Positions 6,923 to 14,832 of a DNA stretch of 28,569 nt are shown one piece after another (positions within the stretch are counted from its first letter, which is position 1; every line of letters starts with the position of its first letter). The notes below the pieces were generated by a model. The model saw only the letters and a program-made list of their open reading frames with translations. It did no database searches and was not told the DNA's origin. This stretch comes from JAHWKS01 sp964458385 (lineage in GTDB: Bacteria; Planctomycetota; Planctomycetia; Pirellulales; Pirellulaceae), in assembly GCA_964458385.1 (NCBI GenBank), contig CAYWIS010000059.1:1-28569 (forward strand), written 5' to 3'. The position numbers and the translations under genes were made by a program.

Positions 6923-8050
6923 ATGCGCGTAACCTTTCAACGTTTTCTGCTGGTCCTGTTGCTTGTGCCGATTGTTGCGGCGGGGTGCCAATCGCGGCGC
7001 GGAGGCGATTCCGCCTCGTCGAGCGACGACCCTGCGGCGCAACAAACCGCCGACGCGGCGATCGATGTGCGGAGCGCCAAGTGGCCGATCCAGGCGGGCA
7101 AATACACGATTCTTGGCATCTTGACCGATAATAAGGATCACACGCGGGCCAAGGGCAACGCCGAAGATACGTTGGCGAACCATCCCGACATCAAGTGCAT
7201 GGTCGGCTTATGGGCTTACAATCCGCCGGCGATCCTTTCGGCGATCAAAGGCGCCGGCAAGGAAGGCCAGGTTCAGATTGTCGGTTTTGACGAGCATCGC
7301 GATACGCTCCAAGCCATCGCCGACGGAGAAATCTACGGCACCGTGGTGCAACAGCCGTTCCTGTTTGGTTACAAGTCGGTGGAGTACCTTGCGGCGCTGG
7401 CTCGCGGACAGAAAGCTCCAACGCCCGAGAGCGGCGAGATCTACATCCCCCACACGGTCATCAAGCAAGATAATGTGGTCGAGTTCCGCCAAAAGGTTGA
7501 AGCCATGCTGGCGGGCAACGGCGAACCGCCGCAGCATGACGCCGAGTACGACACCACGCAGCCGGTAAGCGTTGCCTTCATTACCAACTCGGTCGATCCT
7601 TTCTGGACCTTGGCCGAAAAAGGCTGCCAATTGGCTGCGCCAGCGTTCAATGCGAACTGCCAGGTGCTGATGCCGCCAAACGGCCAGGTCGAAGAACAAA
7701 AACGCTATATCGAGGAGTTGATCGCATCGCGATGCCAAGGCCTGGCCATCAGCCCCATCGATCCCGCGAACCAAGGCGATATTATCAACCAGGCTTGCGA
7801 ATCGATGCATGTCATCTGCCAAGATTCCGATGCGCCGAACACCAATCGCCTGTTCTACCTTGGCACAAGCAACTATTTGGCTGGGCGCGCCGCCGGCAAG
7901 TTGGTTAAAGAAGCCTGTCCCGAGGGCGGCAAGGTCATGATCTTTGTTGGCAAGATGGAAGTGCTCAATGCTCAGGAACGAAGCCAAGGCGTCATTGATG
8001 AACTGATGGACGCTCCCATGCCCGAGGAGCTTGCCAGCAGCGAGACCTAA
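6923..8050 (+). CDS. Sugar-binding lipoprotein of RbsB type with circularly permuted domain order
   Basis: The 375-residue protein starts with a lipoprotein signal (Cys22 after VPIVAAG) and a Ser/Asp/Ala-rich linker to about residue 50. In RbsB-type binding proteins the chain begins with a strand like VSVAFITNSVDPFW and ends with a segment like TVVQQPFLFGY. Here the order is reversed. Residues 58-200 (YTILGILTDN, VGLWAYNPPAIL, IVGFDEHRDTL, GTVVQQPFLFGY, DNVVEF) match the second half of the family. Residues 215-375 (AFITNSVDPFW, LAISPIDPANQ, DSDAPNTNRLFYLG, QGVIDELMD) match the first half. A 12-15-residue linker joins the old termini. All motifs look intact and the frame is unbroken, so a folded binding protein is likely. 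GGGAG 6 bases before ATG 6923 fixes the start; the frame is open to 6776. Misassembly is the main alternative. Confidence 0.85.
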   Translation: MRVTFQRFLLVLLLVPIVAAGCQSRRGGDSASSSDDPAAQQTADAAIDVRSAKWPIQAGKYTILGILTDNKDHTRAKGNAEDTLANHPDIKCMVGLWAYNPPAILSAIKGAGKEGQVQIVGFDEHRDTLQAIADGEIYGTVVQQPFLFGYKSVEYLAALARGQKAPTPESGEIYIPHTVIKQDNVVEFRQKVEAMLAGNGEPPQHDAEYDTTQPVSVAFITNSVDPFWTLAEKGCQLAAPAFNANCQVLMPPNGQVEEQKRYIEELIASRCQGLAISPIDPANQGDIINQACESMHVICQDSDAPNTNRLFYLGTSNYLAGRAAGKLVKEACPEGGKVMIFVGKMEVLNAQERSQGVIDELMDAPMPEELASSET

Positions 8051-8081
8051 ACCGCATGGCTCCGTGTCTTGCCAAAGGTTA

Positions 8082-8114
8082 GGGAGCCGCCGAAGGAACC
8101 GCTTGGCGGCTCCC
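8082..8114 (+). terminator. Perfect 10-bp hairpin between binding-protein and ATPase genes
   Basis: GGGAGCCGCC (8082-8091) pairs perfectly with GGCGGCTCCC (8105-8114) across a 13-base loop. It lies 31 bases after the binding-protein stop and 52 before the ATPase start. A T-rich stretch begins only at 8138. In sugar ABC operons such hairpins often protect the binding-protein mRNA or attenuate read-through so the binding protein exceeds the ATPase. That role is inferred here. Confidence 0.55.
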
Positions 8115-8166
8115 AGACTCCCATGGACGGGTGGGGCTTTTTCCTTTTGTTTGCTTGCTTGCCGTT

Positions 8167-9690
8167 ATGCCGCCTTTACTGGAAGTTCGTCAAATCTCCA
8201 AGCGTTTTCCAGGTGTGAAAGCGCTGCAGGGAGTCAGCCTGCATTTGGAGCGAGGCGAAGCCCTGGCGGTCATCGGTGAGAACGGAGCGGGTAAGAGCAC
8301 GTTGATGAAGATCCTTGCCGGCGTGCAGACGCCCGACGAGGGAGAGATCTTCATCGACGGCCAGCCGGTATCGATTCCTTCGGTTCGCCGCGCTACGGAG
8401 CTAGGAATTGCCCTGATTCACCAAGAGTTGAATCTGGCGGGCAATCTTGATATTGCGGCGAACCTCTACCTGGGCCGGGAGCCGCGGCGCTTTGGCTTGA
8501 TCAACTTCTCGGCCATCTATCGCGACGCCCGCGAGGTGTTGCGGCGTGTAGGGCTTAACCTCTCGCCGCGCACTTTGGTCGGATCGTTGCCCATTGGCCA
8601 GCAGCAGTTGGTCGAGATTGCTAAAGCGCTCTCGGCTAACGCCCGCGTGCTGATCATGGATGAGCCGACTTCCAGCCTATCTTCCGGCGAGTCGGCGCGG
8701 CTGTTTGAAGTGATCCATGATCTCAAATCCAAGGGGGTGAGCATTGTCTATATCTCACACCGCTTGGGCGAAGTGAAAGAAGTTTGTGACCGTGTGACCG
8801 TACTGCGCGACGGGCAAAACGCCGGCGAACTCGCCCGCGAGGAGATTAGCCACGACCGCATGGTGCGGCTCATGGTCGGGCGCGACCTGTCGCAGTTTTA
8901 CGTGCGCAAGTCGCATACGCCCGGCCAGGTGATGTTGGAAGCGGTTAATCTGCGCGTTCCCGGGCGCAGCCAATATCCCATCAACTTTGCAATTCGGGCC
9001 GGCGAGATCGTCGGTATGGCGGGGCTGGTCGGGGCGGGACGCTCCGAATTGCTGCGCGTGCTGTTTGGAATTGATCGGGCGGTGGGGGGCGAAATTCGCG
9101 TCGCTGGCCAACCCGTGGTGTTTAACAGCCCGCGCGATGCAATTCGGGCCGGCTTGGGCCTGGCCCCCGAAGATCGCAAGGAGCAAGGCCTAATTCTGGA
9201 AATGGCGGTACGTCCGAATATCAGCCTAGCGAGCCTCAAACGCGATCAAAAGTTGGGTTTTCGCAGCTTCGCCAAAGAACGCGCCGCCGCCGCCACCATG
9301 ATTGAGAAACTGAACATCAAGACGCCAAGCCAGGAACAGGTGGTTCAGTTTCTCTCGGGTGGGAACCAGCAAAAGGTGGTGCTGGGAAAATGGCTGAATA
9401 TTCGGCCCCGCGTGCTGCTGCTGGATGAACCGACCCGCGGCGTTGACATCGGCGCCAAGCGAGAAATCTACGCCATCATGGAGGAACTGGCGGCCCAGGG
9501 CGTGGCGATCCTGTTCGTCTCCAGCGAAATGGAAGAGATTCTCGGCATGTCGGATCGCGTTCTGGTGATGCACGAGGGGCGCATCACGGGCGAACTCCCC
9601 CGACATGCCCTTAGCGAAGAAGCGGTCATGCAGCTTGCGACAGGCCAGCCGTTAGCTATCGATGAAGCCGCCGAGTACGCTCGCACGTAA
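8167..9690 (+). CDS. Sugar ABC transporter ATP-binding protein (RbsA/MglA/XylG type)
   Basis: The 507-residue protein has two fused nucleotide-binding domains, typical of carbohydrate-uptake class 2 (CUT2) transporters. Domain 1 has Walker A GENGAGKST, the diverged signature LPIGQQQ and Walker B VLIMDEPTSS. Domain 2 has the usual degenerate P-loop GLVGAGRSE, the consensus signature LSGGNQQK and LLLDEPTRGVDIGAK. It would energise uptake of the sugar bound by the upstream lipoprotein at the inner face of the membrane. The frame is open from a GTG at 8131, but the ATG at 8167 aligns with the family start (PPLLEVRQIS). No clear Shine-Dalgarno is seen. The RbsC-like permease that usually follows is missing: the next gene is ftsH on the other strand. 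Confidence 0.92.
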   Translation: MPPLLEVRQISKRFPGVKALQGVSLHLERGEALAVIGENGAGKSTLMKILAGVQTPDEGEIFIDGQPVSIPSVRRATELGIALIHQELNLAGNLDIAANLYLGREPRRFGLINFSAIYRDAREVLRRVGLNLSPRTLVGSLPIGQQQLVEIAKALSANARVLIMDEPTSSLSSGESARLFEVIHDLKSKGVSIVYISHRLGEVKEVCDRVTVLRDGQNAGELAREEISHDRMVRLMVGRDLSQFYVRKSHTPGQVMLEAVNLRVPGRSQYPINFAIRAGEIVGMAGLVGAGRSELLRVLFGIDRAVGGEIRVAGQPVVFNSPRDAIRAGLGLAPEDRKEQGLILEMAVRPNISLASLKRDQKLGFRSFAKERAAAATMIEKLNIKTPSQEQVVQFLSGGNQQKVVLGKWLNIRPRVLLLDEPTRGVDIGAKREIYAIMEELAAQGVAILFVSSEMEEILGMSDRVLVMHEGRITGELPRHALSEEAVMQLATGQPLAIDEAAEYART

Positions 9691-9744
9691 GAGCGCGCTT
9701 CACGGGCGATGCACCGCTGCGGCGAAATTCTCCAGGGCTGGCTA

Positions 9745-9777
9745 GATCGCAACGGCGACAAGCGCCGCCGTGCGATC
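9745..9777. terminator. Hairpin between convergent ABC ATPase and ftsH genes
   Basis: The arms GATCGCAACGGCG (9745-9757) and CGCCGTGCGATC (9766-9777) pair over 12 bp with one bulged A and an 8-base loop. It sits in the 108-base gap between two converging genes, which fits a bidirectional terminator, though there is no long T-run. Confidence 0.5.
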
Positions 9778-9798
9778 GTGTAATCCCTTTGGCGCCGC

Positions 9799-11817
9799 CT
9801 ATCCGCGCCGTTCCATGCGGGTGTCGTCGGACATATCGATTTCGATGGGGCGGGCCACCTTTTCGACCGTTCCAGGAACCACACGCGGCCCAGGCGAGGA
9901 TTCTTCGATAATGCGTTTCAGTTCGTCGGCGTCGATGGATTCGACTTCGATGAGCCGTTCGGCAAGCGCCACCAAGGCGTCGCGGCGGTGCTCCAAGATG
10001 TGCCGCACGCGCTCCAAGGCCTCGTTGAGAATGCGGCGGATTTCTTCGTCGATTTCTCGGGCTGTTTGTTCGCTATGGGTGCGAATGCGTTCGTCGCCTT
10101 TGCCGGTCGCTAAGAACGGTGAACTGGCTGATTCACGGAAATTAATTCGCCCCAGCCTGCTCATGCCGTAATCCATGACCATGCTGCGGGCAATTTCGGT
10201 AGCTCGCTCCAGGTCGTTTTGGGCGCCGGTCGAAATATCCTGGAAGATGATCTCTTCGGCAATCGTGCCGCCCAACAACACCTGAATACGGCTTTCAAGC
10301 TCGGTCTTGGTCATCAAATAGCGGTCGCCTTCGGGCCGCTGCATGGTGTAGCCCAACGCCGCAAAGCCGCGCGGGATAATCGACACCTTATGCACCGGGT
10401 CGGTGTTCGGCAGGCAGTAAGCGACCAGGGCGTGGCCGCTTTCGTGATAGGCGACACGTTGCTTTTCTTCTTCGTTCATCACTCGCTGCTTCTTTTCCAA
10501 GCCCGCGGTGACGCGCTCCACGCCTTCGTTGAACTCTTCAATGCCAACCGAGGTTTTTCCTTTGCGGGCCGCCAGCAACGTCGCCTCGTTCACCAGGTTC
10601 GCCAGGTCGGCGCCCACAAAACCCGACGTGATCGAAGCCACCGCATGCAAGTCCACGTGCGGATCCAGCTTCACGTCTTTGACGTGCACCTTGAGAATGT
10701 CCTCGCGTCCTCGTACGTCGGGACGATCAACCAGCACTTGCCGGTCAAAGCGGCCGGCTCGCAACAACGCCGGGTCGAGCGTTTCGGGGCGGTTAGTGGC
10801 GCCCACAATGATAATCCCCGAATTGGAGTCGAAGCCGTCCATTTCGACCAGCAACGCGTTGAGCGTTTGTTCTCGTTCGTCATGGCCGCCGACAATGCTG
10901 TTGCCGCGGCTCTTGCCCAACGCGTCCAACTCGTCGATGAAGATAATGCAAGGCGACTTGGCTTCGGCTTGCTGGAACAAATCGCGCACACGCGCCGCGC
11001 CTACGCCGACGAACATTTCCACAAAATCGGAGCCCGACAGACTGAAAAAGGGAACCCCCGCTTCGCCTGCAATGGCGCGGGCCAGAAGCGTCTTCCCGGT
11101 GCCCGGCGGACCCACCAACAGCACCCCCTTGGGGATGCGGCCGCCAAGGCTTTGATACTTTTCGGGCGCCCGGAGGAAGTCGACAATCTCTTTCACTTCC
11201 TCTACCGCTTCGTCAATTCCGGCGGCGTCGTCAAAGGTGACGCCAATGTCCTCTTGGAGGTAGAGGCGGCCTCGGCTGCGGCCAAACGACATGGGCGACC
11301 CAGCTCCATTGAGCCGCCGCATCATTACAATAAACAAGACGACGAACAGCGCCGTAACCAGCAGGATCGGCAAGTTCGATTTCCAGAAATTGGGCTCTTC
11401 GTAGTCCCAATTGATTTCGTCCTTCTTGGCAAGCAGCAGGTCTTCCAGTCTCTGGTTGGCCTCGGGCGAGTCGTTCAGATTCGTCCGGAAGGTCACGCCG
11501 CGCTCGGTTCGATTGCCCGACTCCTTAAAGTTCAGAATGTGGCGGTCCACCTTCCCAGTTACCGAGTTGGGCTGGACCTTGACATCGCGAATGTTGCTGT
11601 ATTGAACGGTATGGGTACGGATCTTGGTTTCAACCTCACCCTTCTCGATCAGAGTCAGCAAGTCGGGATAAGTAATGCGGTCGGCGGCGTTAATGGTGAT
11701 CCAGACCACGGCGAACATCACCACCGCCGCAGCCCCAATGAGATACCAGAGGATATTTTGCCCCCCTTCGGAGCGTTTCTCTCCGGACCTGCGCTCCTGC
11801 CCTTTTTCCGACTTCAT
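9799..11817 (-). CDS. ftsH: ATP-dependent zinc metalloprotease FtsH
   Basis: FtsH is a membrane-anchored AAA+ protease that degrades misfolded membrane proteins and selected regulators. The 672 residues show a charged N-terminus, transmembrane segment 1 (about 22-43), a periplasmic domain, transmembrane segment 2 (LPILLVTALFVVLF, about 148-163), the AAA module with Walker A GPPGTGKT, Walker B IIFIDELDALG and the second region of homology (LRAGRFDRQ), and the zinc-protease motif HESGH. The aromatic pore loop is in the MFVGVGAARVRDLF region. Length is close to the family norm. GAGGAA about 9 bases before the ATG supports the start. It is monocistronic. A long open frame on the opposite strand is a coding-strand shadow. 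Confidence 0.97.
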   Translation of the reverse strand: MKSEKGQERRSGEKRSEGGQNILWYLIGAAAVVMFAVVWITINAADRITYPDLLTLIEKGEVETKIRTHTVQYSNIRDVKVQPNSVTGKVDRHILNFKESGNRTERGVTFRTNLNDSPEANQRLEDLLLAKKDEINWDYEEPNFWKSNLPILLVTALFVVLFIVMMRRLNGAGSPMSFGRSRGRLYLQEDIGVTFDDAAGIDEAVEEVKEIVDFLRAPEKYQSLGGRIPKGVLLVGPPGTGKTLLARAIAGEAGVPFFSLSGSDFVEMFVGVGAARVRDLFQQAEAKSPCIIFIDELDALGKSRGNSIVGGHDEREQTLNALLVEMDGFDSNSGIIIVGATNRPETLDPALLRAGRFDRQVLVDRPDVRGREDILKVHVKDVKLDPHVDLHAVASITSGFVGADLANLVNEATLLAARKGKTSVGIEEFNEGVERVTAGLEKKQRVMNEEEKQRVAYHESGHALVAYCLPNTDPVHKVSIIPRGFAALGYTMQRPEGDRYLMTKTELESRIQVLLGGTIAEEIIFQDISTGAQNDLERATEIARSMVMDYGMSRLGRINFRESASSPFLATGKGDERIRTHSEQTAREIDEEIRRILNEALERVRHILEHRRDALVALAERLIEVESIDADELKRIIEESSPGPRVVPGTVEKVARPIEIDMSDDTRMERRG

Positions 11818-12013
11818 ACAACGGGTTCCTCACCGAGAATCAATTTAGGGAACTCCCTTGACGGAATTATACCTGGAGATCGGTTCCCCAAGTCCGGGAA
11901 ACCGAGCGATTGCGGGAGTTCGACGAGAATTGCCGCTTCCCTACAAACGGCGCCGTGTGTGCTTTGGCGTTCCTGGACCGCTGGCCCGCCCAGAATTGCG
12001 CCCGAGAAAAGAA

Positions 12014-12041
12014 TCGTAGCGGCGAGAGTGCGCCGCTACGA
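12014..12041 (-). terminator. Rho-independent-like terminator of the FG-GAP gene
   Basis: CGTAGCGGCG (12015-12024) pairs perfectly with CGCCGCTACG (12031-12040), extended by one T-A pair, around a 6-base loop. On the minus strand it follows the FG-GAP stop by about 30 bases and leads into ATTCTTTTCTC, a modest T-tract. The rest of 11818-12070 shows nothing recognisable. Confidence 0.6.
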
Positions 12042-12070
12042 AGTTCTGAACGCCAGAGCGGTGCAGGAGG

Positions 12071-13258
12071 CTATTCGCGGACTTGCCGGAAGATAAACAC
12101 GCCCCGCTTGTTGGAAATGGCAATGTCCAGCAGTTGGTCGCCGTCGATGTCGGCCAGCTCAAACTGCGTGCCAACACCGCTATTGTGGTCGATTTGATGG
12201 CTAATCCATACCGGTCGGCCGTCTTTGCGGGTCAATTCGAACCAGTGGAGCACAGCCGGTTGGTCGCCGCCCGGATCTCCCGACGCGTGCGCCCACCACC
12301 GTTTGCCGGTTACGAAATCCAACAGGCCGTCGCCGTTGATATCGGCCATACAGACGGAATGGGTTTGCGAGAACGATTCGTCAATGGTGTGTGTCTTCCA
12401 TTGCCCATCGCCCAGTTGTTCATGCCACCAGATGCCGAAGGCGTGCGGGCTGCTGGTGAGCACATCGTTATCGCCGTCGCCGTCAAAGTCGTAAACATGA
12501 ATATCGGCCGCCTTGCCTCCAAACGGAGCGGGGTGGAACTTCCAAGGCTGATCCGACGATGTTTCTGGAGCTTCCCACCAGCCTTCGGCGCAGACAATGT
12601 CTTTGCGGCCATCGCCGTTGATGTCGCCCACGCCCAGGCCATGCGAGTACTTCTGCGTGCCGGGAGCAGCCTTCTCGGAAACCGCATGCAGAATCCAGGG
12701 CTGGTAAGGATCTGCGGCCGGAGTGGCGTAGCCCATGCGGCGTTCCGGACCATCGGGCTGTTGCGGATCGGGTGAGAAGGCGAACACCAATTCTCGCTTG
12801 CCGTCGCCGTCCAAATCGCGGTACTGCGGGCTTTCATTATTGGTGACCGGCGTAAGCGTGTGCCGTTTCCACGGTCCGGGTTTGCCTTGCGGGTTCTCAA
12901 ACCACCAGGTGGGCGTGCCGGGGAAATCGACGACGAGAATGTCCGTCCAACCGTCGCCGTTGAGATCCTCGGCAAAGGTGCAGAACGCGTTGCTGTAGCC
13001 TTTGGGATCGTACTCCGGCGCCTTTTCGATAATGGTGTGCATCTTCCAGTCGGGCGCCTCGTACCAGACGAAGCCGGCCGCCAGGTCCAGCTTGCCGTCG
13101 CGATTGAAGTCGCCTACCGCGACCCCTTCGCTACGAAATGTTTCGTCGAGTTGGATTCGTTCAAACCGGATCTTCGGCTTCTGGGCCAGTAGGTTTCCAC
13201 CAGGGGCAACCAGGAGAAAAGTCGCGATCCCCAGGACCGCGGCAAATCGGTACGGCAT
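12071..13258 (-). CDS. Secreted FG-GAP/VCBS repeat beta-propeller protein
   Basis: The 395-residue protein starts with a signal peptide (RFAAVLGIATFLLVAPGG, cleavage likely after LLA-Q near residue 26). It then has at least seven Ca2+-binding D-x-[ND]-x-D-G-x-x-D motifs, including DFNRDGKLD, DLNGDGWTD, DLDGDGKRE, DINGDGRKD, DFDGDGDND, DINGDGLLD and DIDGDQLLD. Seven evenly spaced repeats suggest one seven-bladed propeller, as in integrin alpha chains. Such proteins are abundant in planctomycetes, outside the cytoplasm, with mostly unknown ligands. No partner enzyme is adjacent. The CobB-like gene upstream on the same strand ends 173 bases before it. Confidence 0.88.
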   Translation of the reverse strand: MPYRFAAVLGIATFLLVAPGGNLLAQKPKIRFERIQLDETFRSEGVAVGDFNRDGKLDLAAGFVWYEAPDWKMHTIIEKAPEYDPKGYSNAFCTFAEDLNGDGWTDILVVDFPGTPTWWFENPQGKPGPWKRHTLTPVTNNESPQYRDLDGDGKRELVFAFSPDPQQPDGPERRMGYATPAADPYQPWILHAVSEKAAPGTQKYSHGLGVGDINGDGRKDIVCAEGWWEAPETSSDQPWKFHPAPFGGKAADIHVYDFDGDGDNDVLTSSPHAFGIWWHEQLGDGQWKTHTIDESFSQTHSVCMADINGDGLLDFVTGKRWWAHASGDPGGDQPAVLHWFELTRKDGRPVWISHQIDHNSGVGTQFELADIDGDQLLDIAISNKRGVFIFRQVRE

Positions 13259-13431
13259 GGCTATGTGTTCCTCAGAAAGTAATCAGACGCAATCGGGCCG
13301 ATTTCGGCCACGTCCGATTGTAACCACCCGAAAGGCGCCTCGCCACGGAACCAAGGCCCCTGGCGTCGACAAGACGGGCCAGCCCCGTTGCTGGATGAAT
13401 GGGATTTCCTCGTTCCGTCCTTCACGTTTCC

Positions 13432-14832
13432 CTACCGACCGCTTGCCTGATTAATCAACGGGGCGGGTTGGAAGAAGCGGCGGAGAAACGCCGGTTGGGC
13501 TGCAAAATTCAGATGCAGCCGGCTGCCGATCACTTGGCGGCAGCCGACCAGACTGGTGGCGAAGGCTTCTTCTTTCGCCAAGCTCTGCAGCGGCCCTACC
13601 GGGTGGATGCGCCAGTTGGAGTTCAAATAGCCGCGCAAACGATCACCACGCTTGGCGAGCCAATTGTTGTCGCGCGCGGTGACTTCGGCCGGTTGTGGCG
13701 GTTGGGGATGGGGACTCCGCTTCGCGATGGCGGGCAAAGCGCCGACCATGGGAAGACGACGGCCCGTAGGAAGCACAATTTGCTGGCATAGGTAGGCGAG
13801 TCCGCCCCCCTCGGCGTATACGCGACCTCCCGCCTCAACATAGGTGCGCAGCGCCTGCTTCATACAAGGGTTTTCGGCCAAGGGGTCGGCATACTGTTCG
13901 GGACAGCCGCACCCCAAGTAGACCACATCTACGTCGGCTGGCAGCGATTCATCGCGCAGCGGCGAGAAGTCGCAAATCGTCGCGCCGCGCGCTTCCAGCA
14001 GATCCAGGGTGTCAGGGAAGTAACAATGGAACGCCTCGTCGTAGGCGACGGCGACCTTGAGCGGCGCTTGGCCCCCGCATGACGCAAGCTCTTCGTGCGG
14101 ACACCCTCCAACGTACAAGCCTGCTTCGTGCGCCCCCACACCGAGCAACGGCCGTGGCTCCGCCACGCGCAGAAAACCCGGCATGTCGAAGTCTTCCAGT
14201 AACTGATCGGTCAGCAAGCGAAGCACCGCCTCTGACGGGGTCGCGGCGGAAAGGGAGTCGAAGGCGCGTCTTGCCGACGTGTCTTCCATTGCGCCCAAAA
14301 CGGGCACATCCCATAGCGATTCGAACAAGGTTCGCCAGCGACTCGCCTCGCGGGCCGAGGCGACGCGATCCAAGAGCAGCCCCGATATCCGGTGCGGGCG
14401 CACCGGCATCTTGCAGCCTGAGATCTTCGAGACGTCAACAATCGCGAGCACCGGCAAATCGAGCCACGCGCAGAGCGTTTCCAAACAAGCTCCACCGTGC
14501 TCGTGGAGCGTTAGCGAGTCTTCATCCCCCAGACCATAGAGCACATCCAGTTCGCTGCGTGGTCGAAACTCTCCCTCCACCAGCGCCAGATCGGCCGCGC
14601 GGGCGCTATGGAGGAACAGCTCAACGGCGACCTCACGCGTCATTAGCCAGCTATCCAAGTGGCGCGGCGCCTGACGCGCCCCCGCTGCGCACGCCGCAAA
14701 GCACGCCCGCGATAAGAACGGCTGCACTTCCAATTCCAGTCGCCCCAGGATGCCGTAGAGCGCCCCCAGCACGCAACGCCGGTCGGCTTCCGGCTGAATG
14801 GTTCCCACAGCAACGCGCGACAACAAACACAT
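13432..14832 (-). CDS. CobB/CbiA-like protein lacking P-loop and amidotransferase Cys
   Basis: The 466 residues fit the length and layout of cobyrinate a,c-diamide synthase: an N-terminal dethiobiotin-synthetase-like domain and a C-terminal class I glutamine-amidotransferase domain. Recognisable blocks are VQPF (36-39), HLDSWLM (58-64), VLAIVDVSK (128-136), GLLLDRV, VPVLGAM (177-182), PEQYADPLAENP (311-322), GGRVYAE (335-341) and the LHLNF block (439-443). Both catalytic sites are degraded. The GxxSGxGKT P-loop is replaced by GTIQPEADRR (10-19). The nucleophile Cys of the AECGG motif is Gly342, encoded by GGG inside AEGGG. No other cobalamin gene is nearby. It is probably a pseudoenzyme or has a changed function. 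The ATG at 14832 gives the family length; upstream codons in frame look non-coding. No Shine-Dalgarno is seen. Confidence 0.8.
   Translation of the reverse strand: MCLLSRVAVGTIQPEADRRCVLGALYGILGRLELEVQPFLSRACFAACAAGARQAPRHLDSWLMTREVAVELFLHSARAADLALVEGEFRPRSELDVLYGLGDEDSLTLHEHGGACLETLCAWLDLPVLAIVDVSKISGCKMPVRPHRISGLLLDRVASAREASRWRTLFESLWDVPVLGAMEDTSARRAFDSLSAATPSEAVLRLLTDQLLEDFDMPGFLRVAEPRPLLGVGAHEAGLYVGGCPHEELASCGGQAPLKVAVAYDEAFHCYFPDTLDLLEARGATICDFSPLRDESLPADVDVVYLGCGCPEQYADPLAENPCMKQALRTYVEAGGRVYAEGGGLAYLCQQIVLPTGRRLPMVGALPAIAKRSPHPQPPQPAEVTARDNNWLAKRGDRLRGYLNSNWRIHPVGPLQSLAKEEAFATSLVGCRQVIGSRLHLNFAAQPAFLRRFFQPAPLINQASGR

Noticed and set aside
7208..7987. A 259-codon minus-strand frame across the sugar-binding protein gene
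   Set aside because: It is the antisense shadow of the permuted binding-protein gene, whose motifs are clear on the plus strand.
10219..12096. A 625-codon open frame on the plus strand opposite ftsH
   Set aside because: It lies almost wholly antisense to a clear FtsH gene, has no domain-like pattern or ribosome binding site, and is rich in His/Arg/Gln, as expected from reverse reading of GC-rich codons.
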